Source: Himantopus leucocephalus
Lineage: Eukaryota > Chordata > Aves > Charadriiformes > Recurvirostridae
Direction: 5' to 3'
NCBI GenBank assembly: GCA_003993805.1
Contig: RSEF01000014.1
Coordinates: 2,047,941 to 2,111,940 of the forward strand
Length of the DNA: 64,000 bases
Shown piece by piece: positions 12,366 to 25,789 of this stretch (the first letter of the stretch is position 1; each line of letters starts with the position of its first letter). The notes beneath the pieces were generated by a model. The model was not told the origin of the DNA and did no database searches. It worked only from the letters and a program-made list of their open reading frames with translations. A program made the position numbers and the translations under genes.

Positions 12366-12465
12366 NNNNNNNNNNNNNNNNNNNNNNNNNNNNNNNNNNN
12401 NNNNNNNNNNNNNNNNNNNNNNNNNNNNNNNNNNNNNNNNNNNNNNNNNNNNNNNNNNNNNNNNN
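12366..12465. other. 100-base assembly gap
   Basis: Exactly 100 N, a conventional placeholder for a gap of unknown size. GC-rich repetitive DNA lies on the left and an A-run on the right. Open frames drawn through it are meaningless. Confidence 0.98.
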
Positions 12466-12968
12466 AAAAAAGAGAAACTGTTACCAGTATGTCAGGGAGA
12501 CTTCTTTTAACAAAGCCCTCTGCAGTATTGATATCCGAGGGGGAGAAGAGGAGATTGCAAGAAGAAAGAATGTGAAAGAATTGTTATTACCTTAGTGAAG
12601 CAGCTATACACCATTACCCAGCTTAACAAACGTACTCTAAAAAACCAGACAGTTATAGCAATAAAGACATTTTGTGAAACGTACCCCTATGTACCTTAGA
12701 CACAGCCCTCTTGGATAGAGCACGAATTTAGATTATGGAAATACCACTTACTCCCGAGTACTCCCTGAATATCTCCAGGAAAAAAAAAAAGTATGTCTCT
12801 CCAGCAATGTCGGCAGTTATTATTAAATATTATATGTGCTTAATTCTGTATGAGGCAGCACTTTCCAGGTCCCACTGCCTTCAGAAACCAGCGGGAGCTG
12901 GGTGCTGAGAGCTGCCTCTCCCAGCACGGCACTGGGAGCCACGCTGCTAGTCACATCGCCGTGAAGGC
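12466..12968. other. Unique non-coding sequence between gap and CR1
   Basis: AT-rich, with an A-run at about 12780-12790. It becomes GC-richer from 12860 just before the CR1 copy. No gene or repeat was recognised. Confidence 0.55.
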
Positions 12969-13330
12969 GCCTGGAGAAGGGAAGGCTCCGGGGAGATCTC
13001 AGAGCCCCTTCCAGTCCCTGAAGGGCACCTACAGGAGAGCTGGGGAGGGACTTTTTCCAAGGGCATGGAGTGACAGGACGAGGGGGAATGGCTTCAGACT
13101 GGAAAAGGGGAGATTTAGATTAGATATCAGGAAGAAACTGAGGGCGGTGAGCCCCTGGGGCAGGTTGCCCCGAGAAGCTGTGGCTGCCCCATCACTGGAG
13201 GTGTTCAAGGCCAGGTTGGACGGGGCTGTGAGCAACCTGGGCTGGTGGGAGGTGTCCCTGCCCAGGGCAGGGGGTGGAACGAGATGATCTTCAAGGTCCC
13301 TTCTGACCCGAACCATTCAACGATTCTATG
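12969..13330 (+). mobile_element. CR1 LINE 3' end, plus strand, 5'-truncated
   Basis: A classic avian CR1 tail. It runs from gcctggagaagggaaggctc through atttagattagatatcagg, gaggtgttcaaggccagg and gatgatcttcaaggtccc, and ends cgattctatg. CR1 is a non-LTR retrotransposon whose copies are usually truncated at the 5' end and finish with ATTCTATG-type short repeats instead of poly(A). This 362-base piece covers only the 3' end, so reverse transcriptase is absent and the copy is dead. Compared with the remembered consensus it seems to lack about ten bases after ggaagaaa (around 13135). The open frames over it (12850-13287 plus, 13029-13316 minus) are not genes. Confidence 0.95.
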
Positions 13331-16300
13331 AAAAGCCTGCCGCTTGCGGCCCCCTCCTCCCCGATGTACACCATGAGAAGCCCCTACGTACGTACCACGA
13401 GCTGCATTTGCAGACTGTCGTGGTTTGCAAGGCAGTAAGGGATCTTGCCATTTGACAAATTCATTATCGCATCGCCCTTTCGGTGGCCTTCTCCCCTTCT
13501 CACACCCCCCGAGACCTTGCTCCTGGGTGCTCCTGCACGCCGGCAGCAGAACGGCAGCAGGCTGGGCGGTGGCCCTGGGCGCTCCTCGCCTCCCTTCGCC
13601 CCGGGAGAAATCTGTAGAGAATGGAAATAAAGAAGTTCCCCCTTCTGCACATCGAGTTTAATTACTTTTGCTGTGCTGATCCCTGCCTGGCCCTCAGACA
13701 AAAGTATCATCTATATACAGTAAGTTGGCGGAATACCACAGGGAATTAGCCTGGATTTGAATGAAGAGCACTGCACCAGGAGTTTCATTTCCCTAATCGG
13801 GGAGCAGGATCTCTGGTGACACCGGTGAGCCAATCACAATTGCCCAAATTATACAAAAAGCATTCAACTTCGCAGTGAGCCCCTGATGAAGAATTATTCA
13901 GGGAAGTTACAAGAACAAGTTCAAATGCATTCTACACTATTGCCATCTGTTTGCAACAAATTTATGAACAAAAAGGAAGTTTCATGAATAAATTATTCAC
14001 TACAAGTTATCTCCCCATTGCTTTTCATTAGTTTTGATAAAACATACACTTTCATCTATTTCACTTGCAAATCCTTTCGACAGACCAACCTTTTCATTCA
14101 ACATGTTTCAACCACCGGGTAACAAATCCTGAGTAACCCAGCAGCCTTCACGCTACGAAGTGGGTACCTATGGTAGCCTGTCTGCAACAATCGGAGGTTT
14201 CATTTCTGTGCTGAGCACAAACAACTCCACCTCCAGAACGCCATCGTTGGTAATAGACATGAAATAGGCCGGGTTTCTCCACTAAGTGTATCTTTGAACT
14301 CAATCTTGCTGAGTCTAACGCTTCCAGGAACACTAGCTGGGTGTGCCGTGAGGCGCTCCTCGGTTCTGCATCCATCCCAGAACACCCTTGCCGGTTTGGT
14401 GGCAGAGAGGCCTTCCGGAACAACATGGAATACAGCCAGTGAGATGCTGACATGGAGAAGCCCGCGTCTCGCTGCGGCAAGGCAGCCTGGGTTTCCTCTG
14501 ACTCTAAACCCAGCAGGTTGAGCCAGACCCCATCGCTGCCGCCCGTGCCCTTAACACCCACGCGCCTCAGACCACGAGGCCCCACAGTTCTGTTGTTACA
14601 CGGAAATGGGCCTTATTACACAACCTAATCATGCGAAACCGAAGTTTTACAAACACTTGAAGCACATGAATCTCGTATCGTTTACATACAAGCCAAGAGT
14701 CTATGCACCCATCCACTACTCTTGCCTTAAGAACCTCATCACAAACGAATAAAGTCATTCATAAACACTTAAGTACCTTTCTTACTTTTTCAGCTATAGC
14801 ATCTCCCATTTAGAACCACTTCAAGTCCATCAGGCTGCAATAAGCAACCGTCCTTCTCCGGCTGCAATACACATTAGATGAAATTATTCAATATACATCA
14901 ATTATTTTGAACAATAGAAACAAAGTTATTGCAGAGAGTGCACTGTCGAAGTACCGTTCTGCTCTGTGATTCGGATGACATTCACCGGGATGGCAATCCA
15001 ACGCACCGTGATTGTTCTAACCAACACTGCACCACCATCCACAAACGCAGCCTTAAAACCCTGTCTCCTTCTATGGCAGTAATACCTCCGGTGATTCCGG
15101 ATGTAATGTCAGCGTTGTATTTCGTACCTAGAATTTCAGAGGTGTGTAACAAATTATTTCTCTCTCCTCACGGACAGCAAACATTAGGAGTGAAGAACCT
15201 TTGGCATAACTCATACATCTGCTCTATTTCACAGTGTTTATCAGTGTTTCATCTGTTCCCCCATATGGGCTGCCTCGGTTTTATAAGGGCTTACTCAATA
15301 TTAGAGATTCATGCGCTGGAACATTCCATACACTCTTGCTTATGATGATTATAATTAGATGTGCGCACCAAATTGATGCTCATGAAACCCGGAACAAATA
15401 ACCTGCACAGCCCTTCAAAAGCTTCAAGTTTTAGTACACCCTAATTTATGTTTGGAGCGCTAACACACTAATACCAGGGAGTAACTGGCTGACACTTAAA
15501 AACCCTATTAAACTACAATATGTTAACATAAACCTGTGTTAGCAGGGAATAGCCAGTTGTCACAACACTTTATTCATTGTTCCTCTTCCGCTTCCCTCTG
15601 GTTTTGTCTCCGCTCTGGAACTTCAGGCAGCAAACCAGACTGACTGTCTGGGGGAATCCTGCCACGTTGCTGGCATCTCTGCAAGTGAATTTATTTTGCC
15701 GACGCAACCAGCTTAGTACTTTCATTACACACACATACTTCCAGTACCACAGTTTGGCCTTTCTCACCCAACTGGTGGGTTGGAAGTGCCTTTGCCTCAG
15801 AATACCCACGTACGCCTGCCTGCGTGAGACGGCGGCGCTGAAACGCGTTCCTGCTGCGTCCCAATCCCGTTCCCACCCCTGGCGACCCCTTCTTGCTCAG
15901 CGGGGACAGGCAAACACGTCAAACAACAACGTCAGCCAAATCACGGAGAAACTCTCGGAGTGGTCACAGGAATCACACAGCACCGAAAATATTTCTCTGT
16001 GAAACTTCAGCGGTGTGGTCTCGAAGTGAGAGAGCAGAGGGCTTTCCCGCGACACCCTGCGTGCGACACCGCGCCTGCCGCTCCCGCACCGGCCTCTAAA
16101 GCACTGCCGGCTCGTCTCCTGATTCACCTCTTACCTACGCCCGTCACCAGGCCCAATGGAGGATTTTCGCCATACCTTCTAGAGAAATTTAATCTCTAGT
16201 GCTTTTTTAAAAAGAAATAAACAGACAAAAAATAAAATCTTACCGCTTTGGCTTTCACGGTTTAGGGGAAACTTACTTTTCACTCCTTTAAAGCTACTTC

Positions 16301-18814
16301 AGCTTTTTTAAACTCCAGACCTCTAGCGAGCGAGGCAGAAGGGCGAGCAGGGTGAGCACTGTGGTTAGACACATCAAGGGCAGCAACGACCGGGGTCATC
16401 GTTCCCCCTTCCCGTACTCAATCATGCTTTTGTTAAAGTCCACAGAAGTAAAACGAATGTCTTTAACAGGAGCACTTTAATGATACTTTAATAAAACTCC
16501 TCCTTTAGGAGGAGATCAATCCCTCAGTCTGCCACCGCTGGATCTCAGGAGCAGGTAACACCCAGCACACACTGCTCCGAGTTCTCCGGCAGTCTCGGAT
16601 GGACGGACAGACGTGCCGCCCTTTCCTGGCGCCGCTCAGCAGCCCAGTGCCCCCAGCCGCAGGGTGCAGTCCCTCCGTGGCCGCCCAGGAGAGGGAGAAG
16701 GGACCTCCCGCAAGCGCAGTGCTGGCTCTGCCAACCCCCCTGCCTGCCACCAGCCTCGACGGGGCCAAACCGTCCTATTTGCGAACAGAATGCTTGTCTT
16801 TTAAAGGTGAAAACTTACACATTCTTTTGATTCTCTTCTGCCTCTTTCCTCCAAATGACTGCCTTCGGTCCACCGAGCTCTGAAAGCAGTTAGACCCCAT
16901 TCTTAATTGTACAGCACATAGAGAAGCAATTCCTTCCAAAAAGGAAATTCAGTAGAAAACATTTACAGCTTTGGAAATGTTTAGTTGCGCCAGTTGTCAT
17001 TGTAGCAAAGTTTGAAAATGTGTAAGACAAATCAATATTATTATTATCTTGACTTATTAAAAAAGAAATGACAGCCCCCGGGCTCAGCGCAGAACTGAAA
17101 GGCTCCTTATTCTCCAGCTGGCTGTACGTACCAGGGATGCATCTCCTCAAAAATGGAGAAAAACTTGGAATTTTTTGCCAGGGTAGGTTGTTTCTTTTTT
17201 TTAAACTTACAAAAATAAATTCAACTCACCATGATAAACTGCTAATTATATGTTTTGAGAATATCTTACAGTCAAGAAAGTCTGGGCGCGTGACTTTTGT
17301 AAAAGAAAACTTTTCACAAAATTCTGCGTCACATTAAATAAAATTAATTCAACCCCTTTCACCAAAACCGTTCCATTAATTGAGCTGTGAGCAGCGTCAC
17401 TGAAAGCATCTGTCATTAGGCATCAGAAAGTTGTTTCACAAGTGCATCTCAAACCAGGTCTCAAGTAACTGAATCCTTGAGAGAGGCAGGAGCGATCCCG
17501 CTTTCTGACTCGGGGTCAATAGATCAAAAGCTACACTCCAAAGCCAGATGAGACGAGGAGGCTTCCCAGACCTCTTCAGCTGTCAAAGCGTGCACATTAT
17601 ACATGGCCAAAATTCACCACTTCGCAAGAATTGGCATTATTACCAGAGGGAACAGCAAAATCCTATACAAATCTGTTCAACTAATCTCTGCGAAGGGCTC
17701 TTTCTGGAAGTCCTCCCCGGGGCTACATCCTCCAGCTCCCGGAGTTCCACTTGTTCTCCAGACCCTCGGCGTGATCACATCATTGACCCCTCAACTCTTT
17801 CTCAGCCAAACCAGCAACTGCAAACAGGCGGCCCCAAAATCCTACTGCAGAACTGAGAAAAGACTAAAAGACAACAATTACGAAGCATTACTAGAAGTAG
17901 CGTGCCTACACGTTTATCATTTCCAAATCATTTATTGCCATTACAGTTAGCATTTTGTACGGCCATGTGCCTTGAAGGAACACAGACCGCAGTCACGGTT
18001 GCTAAACACTAGCCTCACAACAATCATAATGAATTATATTCAGGGCATTCGTTTATTTCCAGGTATAAAATGGAGGCCTACAGCATGAGGAGCTTACATC
18101 CGCATCAGAGAAAAAGAATATTCAACAACGGAATGATCCACTACAGCGTCATAACATGGAATACTCACCTTTTTTTTAAAAAAAAACCCAGCATGTTAGT
18201 TGAAAGGAAACGTAACCAGTTTAATAGACAAATAAACTTTTCTTTAAAGACATCTACTGAAAACTAGAGAAGCTTTAGCCCAGTGCAGTTTAAAGGATAA
18301 AACAGAAGAAGAAAAAACAGGAGCAAGAGATTCATTTTCAAATATACATCCATGATGTCTACTATTGATTTTCATAAGCAGCGTGCTAACCGGCCAGTTC
18401 TTCTCATCACGTATACTTTCTATTCTCGCAGCAGGATCCTGACAGGTACACAAATTAATATTTTGCACCCAGGAGGAAAGACCAGGCGCTCACACCCAAC
18501 TGGGCAGCCCAGCGCCCCGTCGGCGGCAGGAGCCTGCTGCTCGTCCCTGACGGCAGCTGCCAGGCAGCAGCAGACCCCACCGTGCCACACATCAGAGATG
18601 ACGCCCAGCTCGGTGAAATGGGCTTTTCGTTTCAATTCCACAATACCACCAAAGATAGGTGAACAGCACGAAAAGAGTGTCCTGTCTGAGGCACCGCAGA
18701 CAGCTCATTATTGGAAGGGAGATTGATAGTACCTGGTAAACATCCGGAGAAATCACCATTTTAATTAAAGCCATTAGAAACATAAACCCCTTCTTTGAAT
18801 TCCAAGGGAAAAAG
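13331..18814. other. Unique non-coding sequence, no gene recognised
   Basis: AT-rich stretches alternate with small CpG-richer patches (13500-13620, 15930-16110, 16590-16770, 18480-18560). Open frames of 60-145 codons occur on both strands, are mutually overlapping and show no known domain. An 8-base perfect inverted repeat with a 2-base spacer lies at 16497-16514. No interspersed repeat was recognised. Confidence 0.55.
13870..14110. promoter_or_regulatory. AT-rich candidate regulatory block
   Basis: A non-repetitive AT-rich segment with ttattcagg, gaataaattattcac and cattagttttgataaaac strings, CATTTG-like E-box relatives and TAAT cores. It stands between a CR1 copy and GC-richer DNA. The only support is motif density and the lack of simple repetition. 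Confidence 0.2.
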
Positions 18815-18935
18815 AGTTGTTTGGGTTCTGGGGTTTGTTGGGGTTTTTTGGTTTGCTTTTAGGTGGTGGCGTTTTTTTGGGGGGGAGGGGGTGGTTCGTG
18901 ACGGGGGGGCAGTTGTTAGTGATGGGGGAGCATTG
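18815..18935 (+). repeat. G/T-rich low-complexity tract with G-quadruplex potential
   Basis: The plus strand has many G runs: ggg, gggg and gggg separated by T-rich spacers at 18825-18844, then seven G, A, five G at 18879-18891, seven G at 18903-18909 and five G near 18924. Several quadruplex combinations exist with loops up to about 11 bases. On the complement it reads as a proline-coding C-rich frame, which explains the minus-strand open frame 18761-19153. Homopolymer length errors are likely here. Confidence 0.6.
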
Positions 18936-21900
18936 AAATTCTCCTCAGTGCTTAACACAGCCAGAAGCCCACCTCCTTCTGTATTAGTTAGCGCCTGGTC
19001 TGGGTAATGAGCATACTGGCGGGTTTTGTTGGCTCGGCAGCGAGTCTGCGTGCCGTAAAGCCGTAAGCGGCACAGCTGGTGGCCGCCCCACAGCGGGGGT
19101 TCAGCCCCCGGCCAGCCCCAGCGCCGCATCCCTCTACTGAGCACGAGCTCCAAACAAACGCTACATCAAAGGCTTTAGGGAGGCTGAAGGTAATTTGTGC
19201 TGCTTCATATTCCTAGCGATAAGTCGCCGGCAATTATTTCTGTAGGAAAGAATAAAAGTTTCATAGTAACTGGGTAGCTCAATAGGTTTAGGAATTTGAG
19301 CGTAGAAAAGAACACGGGAATCACCGAACCCCTGACCATGATTTTTTATTATATACGTGTATGTATTTTTTCACAAGAGCATTTATGTATTCCTTGTCAA
19401 TACATCTATGTGCACATGCATGTGTGATAACATATGTTTTTTCACAAGAACCATGGTTTGCAGTGTCTCACAAAACCTAAAACATTTTACTGCTAAATCT
19501 CATACTGATGTTTTAGTTTCCTGTAAGAGGTTCTGAACGTGACAGGAATTTCAGCAGTGTAAAATTGCCAAAAGCCTTTTACCTGCTTGAGAAAGAAATA
19601 ACAGAGCTATTATTGTCTAATAAACAATACGCCTGTAACGCAGATAGCTCCTCTGAATGAAATGAATGTCCCAGAGGAATCTGACTCAGCATCATTTTTA
19701 GATGACATTTGCAATTCTTCTCATCAATGAAATAAATCTTGATATTTTTTTTTTCTTTTTGAGCAAGAGATACTTAATTGAATGTAATTAAATCACTCTA
19801 CAGCCAAGGGAGGGTTTAATAGCGAAGTGCTCCTTGATGAGGTTCATAAAGTAGTGTTAGCCAAAAGCATCTGAGAGCAGCAGCAGGTGATGGCCCCAGC
19901 TTTCAGGTACACACAGCATTTCCGCACCAGCAGGAATTTGGGTAACATTCAGGAAGAATATGTTGAAAGTTTGTTTGTTTGGGGTTTTTTTAATTGTCTG
20001 TCCAGTTCAGGCAAGACCGATAGATATTAATTCCTCTGATCAGCACCGTTGCCTACAGCTGTGATGCGACTCGGAACAGCACCATTGCCGCCACTTTTAC
20101 TCTGACTTCAGCCACAGGAGCGCCTTGCTAACTTCTACTTTGCTACTCAGTAATTGTCACCAAAAGACTCATCTAATTTTCATCACACTAACTTGATAGC
20201 AGTCATTTAACACACACAAACCTGTCCAAATGTGTCCAAACACATCTAAAACCTTAGCGTGGCTGTGGGCTCATACATACAAACACATGCAGAAGTCTCC
20301 AGAGCAGCTGCATCCAGATCTTTGTTACTGCAAAGGTGGACTCAGTATCGTATTTTTCCTTAGATACCGAAAATTCTAGGAATTCAAATACTTGAATCTC
20401 CCACTACTGGCCCAGACCAAAATCAAGCATCCAGATCCGGTGACAATGAGACCTGCCTGCAGCTCCCCTGCAGTGGATTTTGTACTGTCACTGCCTGCGG
20501 AGAGGGTGAGAGTTTCAAAACCTGCCCCACCATCTTTCAAAAGTTTCCTGAAACAACTAATCCAACAATGAGGAGTTATGTGGCAGACAGCGGCTTAATA
20601 CTGTTCTCACTGTACTTATTTGCTAACACGCTCCCTGCTGCAGGTAGGAATTGTTGTTTGTTCATACTCCTACAAACATGGATTTTCCCACAAAGATCCC
20701 ATTGCAAAATTATTCATATAGATGCCGTCCCGAAGGGGTTGCTGCATCAGTCCATTTCAGAACGACTCCTCGCTTTCGAACCCTATGACTGATCAAAAAA
20801 GTTCCCCTTTACCCTCTTCCTAAAAAACAGCAGGTTACGTTGTAATGCTGTTGCTGTTACGCACTATCACGGCTGCTGCGATTGCCTTTGAGCAAAGTGT
20901 CAGGCTGCGGGTTTGCTGCCTCTTCTGCACCACGGCAGGCTGCTGCTGACTTTCACATGTTCAACTGTTCGGGTTTTTTAAACCAAGAACCACATCGTAC
21001 CTGAAAAAGACGACGGCGATGTGACCCAGGATGCAATTCGCTGCTGTCTGCCCAGTGCCGCCGACTGGAGAAGCAGACCGCTCGCTCAGGACAGCGTTGT
21101 ACACTCAAAATAGCCTCTCAGTCTCTTGCCAGGAGTCTGAAATCCGATGTCACCAACAGAGAAAACCCCATTGTTGCTTCAGTGCATCTATAGGTACTAC
21201 ACACCAAACCCCAAAGTATTTAGTTCATTGTTCAGAGCAGAGCGATGGGACTCAATGCAGCTCACCCTGTCCGGGCATTATCCTACAGCAGCAGCAATGA
21301 GCGATACCGAATGAAGTGTAAGTACGGCTATTTGGCACCCCCACTTAGCGCCCGATTTGATCGGACGTTGTATAAGGTCAGGATGACTATTTGATGGAAT
21401 TAGTGACATTTAATAGAAAAATCTGAGCATTTCTAGAGAAATAAAGGTGGTAGACTCCAACAGCAATCATCTAAACTTAAACCTGATTTCCAGAGCAACC
21501 CAGCACTTAACGTTGTTCAGTTCCACTGCTCTTTGGAACACGATGACGGCTTTTTACCTGCTTTGCATACATCTAACCCGCTAAGTGCACGTTTAGAATA
21601 GACACATTTATTCCTTTCCGGACACCCGTGTAAGTGCTCCTACTGACTCGTTATCTGCATGGACAGAGTCCAGCACAATAGTTACAGGAACAAGACTGCC
21701 AGACTACGCAATCTAAATCAGTCACCTTTGAAATACCTTGAAGTCGGATCAGGAATAACCAGAATCAGGGTTAAGAGTCCGCAGCTTGGTAAATCACTTG
21801 CGGATTTCCGAAGCCTTCACAAGCACCCATTTCTTCTAGCCAAGCCTGCCTGTTAAATTCTTTTTAGCAAAAGAAGTTTCCTGTTCTGGTTTTGCTTTAC

Positions 21901-23289
21901 CTTATTTTCATTGCAGTGCATATTTACTCAAAGAGAACCTGTAGGCAGAAGACAAACGATGCAAGCTCGGCGAAAACTGCCTGGCGTGAGGACAGTTACT
22001 GCCAGTCAGTCCCAGTTTAGTGAGCTATGAATAGAGAACTACACGCAATACGCGGGAAGTTTGGCTTCATACGACAAATTGCACCATAGCAGCGTATTTT
22101 CAACTAAATCACAACGTGGTCCTTCACCATATATCAACAAAACTCAAGCGAAGGGGAACATTTGGGATGCCGTGCAGCTCTCCCATCCCGGCTCTGTTTG
22201 GAGGTACGATACAACTACTTTGAAACTACTCATCCATTCTCAGCTTAAGGCTATTTTCCTACAATGCTGTTTTTATGGTGGCACTAAAGTCTCCATGTAC
22301 TAGCAGCTTCCACTAGTGCTGAAGTTTTATTATCAAGTGAAGAAATGCTGATACACAAAATTACTGTAGGTTTAGCACCTGTTAAATTGGCACTGCTGTA
22401 TCTGAAGCAGTTCTGAGTCTATAGACTGGGGAAATCGAGAGAAGTAATATGACAGCTTTGATTGATTCAAGCACTCGGCTGATTTCAGCAGTGATAAACT
22501 ATTCATAGTTTCCCCTCCTCCCTACCCAAGAATGGGTTTGTTTTCTAAAATGAATTTCAGAGCTCAGTCCCATGACTTGGCTGCTCGTACGGGACAACTG
22601 CAGAGCAATTTTACTCTTTCTTTTCAAGGGACAAGAATCATTTCTTATGGGCCCTTTCCTACATGTAACATTATGTCATTCACGTAAGTATTTAATTTCA
22701 TTTATGTGGTCTTTCACTTATATAAAACTATTAATTGTTGTGACAGTCTCAGAATCAGACGCTTCAAAAAGTGTTTTTATTGATACTCTGAAGAGGGCTG
22801 TGGCATAAGGGAAAGTAAGAAAACTACACTTTCATCAACTGAATAATTATTGCTGCCACCAGAAGCTTAGGGAACTTGTTTTATCACAAAGAGCAAATAA
22901 GCGATATTTCAACACTCTATAACTGGTTACTTTTAGAGATTTGAGGATTATGTACAAAAACTCCATTAACTGCAGTTACAGGAACACGTGGAAAACGGTG
23001 TAGGTTTTCAAGTGTCCTTGTAGAAAGAGAATTCAAATATTTATTTCTAAACTTTGAAAAATTCCAATAGCTTTACTTCATGCAGAATAGATTGACACTT
23101 AAGTTAGAATAAAACCCAAGGAAATAAAAAAATATGATCCCAAAATGAAGTCACATCAAGCTGATTAAGGTCAGCACAAAAAAGCATTACATTTTTATAA
23201 TTTTTTTTTCTAAGCTGGATTTCCTTTAAATGAGGCTAGCAACACCACAGACAAACATCCAGGAATGATCCTTCGGTAACGGGCCCCGA
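18936..23289. other. Unique non-coding sequence, no gene recognised
   Basis: Largely AT-rich. At 19366-19378 and 19437-19449 the same 13-base string ttttttcacaaga occurs twice, 71 bases apart, in a TATG-rich context. From 19160 to 20560 there is almost no open frame above 60 codons. Otherwise there are short unrelated open frames and no recognisable repeat family. Confidence 0.55.
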
Positions 23290-23480
23290 GAAAGTGAGAA
23301 ATGCCTTAAGCCCCGGCAGCCCCGGGTCGGCAGCGCGGCGCGAGGGGCAGCGGAGGGGGTGCTGGCGGCAGCGCGGCCGGCTCGCTGGGAGGGGACAACG
23401 CCGGGTTTGGGGGAGCAGCACCCCCACAGCGCGGATGGCTCCGGGGAATGCTCCTCCTGGAGCTCTGCTCAGCCTACGAG
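23290..23480. promoter_or_regulatory. Small CpG island
   Basis: About 19 CpG in roughly 180 bases by eye, with gcgcggcgcgagg and gcgcggccggctcg strings. The segment near 23388-23415 has four G runs (ggg, gggg, ggg, ggggg), a near-canonical quadruplex. The island is embedded in AT-rich DNA on both sides. It may be a promoter or an orphan CpG island; no transcript feature is visible. Confidence 0.4.
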
Positions 23481-25789
23481 GCGACAAAAGCGGCTCAGCT
23501 AGCTATTATGGGAAATTTTAGATTTCTGCTCAATTCTGTCCCTCAACCCCCACCCAAATAGCCCCAGATAATTTTTCAGTAAAGTACTTCGCACGGGACC
23601 TTTGGAGCAGGGACTCGCGAGGAGGCTTAGGAGGAGAAGAAAGCAGGACCCTTGCCTTTTTTTTTTTTCTTTTATTATAATAAAATTTCAGCTCCTTGAA
23701 ACCATTTTATTCTTTACGTTAAAATCCTTGGCAGAAGATACTCAAGTAGTTTGTTCACAGAATTAAGCAGAATGAAAAAAAAAATTAAAAAATAAAATCA
23801 GAGCAGAGCGCATAAAGAGCTCCGGAACGTTTATCCACGTCTCAAACAGTGGCTGCTCTAGCCACGTCTGGCAGAGGGCTCCTGGAAGGTTTTTAGTCTG
23901 CCTGGAGCCCTGTGCACAGGGAGGTGGGTGCTCCTGACACCCCGTTAGGACAGAGCCATCCGCAGCGCCCGCGCAGACCCCATCAGAGGAGGGCAGTGCG
24001 AGAGCCGCCGGGACACCTCGCCCACGGGCACACAGTACTTGCGTCCCTAAAAATCACAGTGGTTCCCTGGCAGTGTAAAAATATTATCTCTACTTTAATG
24101 CTCAGAAATAGAAGGAATACCGCCTGGGAAGTCTACAGCAAGGCAAAACCAGAGAGCACATCCAGGAACGGCGCACATCTCTGCTGAGCGGTAAGGCAGC
24201 ACCGTGATCGGAGCAGCGTCTTCCCTTCGCCCGAGCCCTCAGCTCCGCAGCGCTGGGACCACTGCTGCCACCGGCACCGTACGGATTTACAGACAGACCC
24301 CACTGCCGCTCTCTCGCTGTAACAAAGGCGCTAAAACTTCCTCCTGCTCTGCACTGACTTGGGCATTTACCCCTGACAAAGAGACACAGACCAAACCCTG
24401 TAAACCCCACAAGACTAGAGATACGCGGCACCATACCCGTATAATTCCCTGTAAGCAGCAGAACTGCCAAATTATTATCCTACCCAGCATTGTTCCAGTG
24501 CCGCACCGAGACTCGCGTGAGGCTGAGATGCATCTGCATTCCAGCATCTTTTGGATTCCCATTTTTTAAATCAAAACTGTACAGAAATCATTTTCTAGCT
24601 TTAATAAATGAAATGTACATGCAGGGGAAATAGGAGTACAGATGCATCATTTGAATACACAAATACAGTTTTCACGGAGTACTGTGAATCAGGTTTCTTC
24701 TGCTGTTATAATTTACAATTACTTATCACATTAGCTCCTAATTGTCTTTTCAGAGTGCACTCAATTACAAAATTAGAATCCTTATCTTCCTGTAACAGCC
24801 ACCTTCTAGACAGATCCCCATAAAATGTGCAAATTGACTAGAAGAATATTTTTCCTTATACTGTTCCTGTTCATCAAAAGGTTGTCCTAAATCAAAGCTT
24901 AAGCACGCTTTTGTTTTTCTGGTGAGGAAAGCAAACCAGCTGCTTTCTGGAACTGGCTTATTAGCCATTTGCTTAGACACAGACCAGGTGGCGTCACGGA
25001 TTAATTCTTTTTCCTATTTCACAAAATCATGATTTTTTAATTTTTCTTTTTTTAACCTCTGACAGCAAGGCATTCTTATAGAGCATCCTTTTTAACAGAC
25101 AGCAATCACTTGCTCTGAATGAAGCAGGAAGAAATAAACACATCTTGTTTCATCCCTCCCTTCTCCCTTTTTAAAAGCCCGCGTGAAGCCTCCACGTTTT
25201 GTTCAGCCTCATTGCTTCGCGGATGTGGCCATCGGCTCCAACCAGGCTGCCACAATCACCACAAGCCCTTGCTCCTTTGAAACATTAACACATACTCCTA
25301 CAGCTCAAACACCAGTAACTCACGCTGAGCAGGAGGGCAAAACAAAACCACACCAGAAAACCCACAAACTTTGGCATGAGGCTGAGTCTTCCCGTGCTGA
25401 TCCCGCAGGGTGAAACGCAGAGCCCCCCGCGAAGCCCGGGCCGACGGGGCCCAGCGCCGCGCGCTTCTCGGTTGTAAACATGTCTCAAATACACTCTACG
25501 TATTTTGATCCGGAAAATAAAGTCTGAGCACCTTTCAGGTCTGCCAGGATCAAATCTATGTTTCATCCTTGACACCCTACAAATTCAAGTGGTAATCACC
25601 TGTGAAAAAGGACAGTTAAATATTAACGATGGTACAAATAACAAGCCTCATCTATTTGCAGTGCCATTGATTTCCCTCCTCCGTGCACTCCAGAATGGGT
25701 TCTTTGCGCTCCCTACTTCGGACAGACCCGAATAAGGCTTGCCACACCAATTTGTAAAGGCTGTAGGACACCCAAGTTTTAACGTCACT
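23481..25789. other. Non-coding sequence, no gene recognised
   Basis: This includes a T-run followed by an AT-rich stretch ending in atttcag (23660-23690), which looks like a splice acceptor but is followed by no recognisable exon. A moderate CpG patch lies at 24180-24300. A long AT-rich portion (24560-25180) has no open frame of interest. Confidence 0.5.

Noticed and set aside
12850..13316. Open frames of 145 and 95 codons
   Set aside because: Both mostly lie within the CR1 3' end, which is not protein-coding at this position.
23655..23690. T-run and atttcag resembling a splice acceptor
   Set aside because: No recognisable exon follows, and T-runs before CAG are common in AT-rich DNA.
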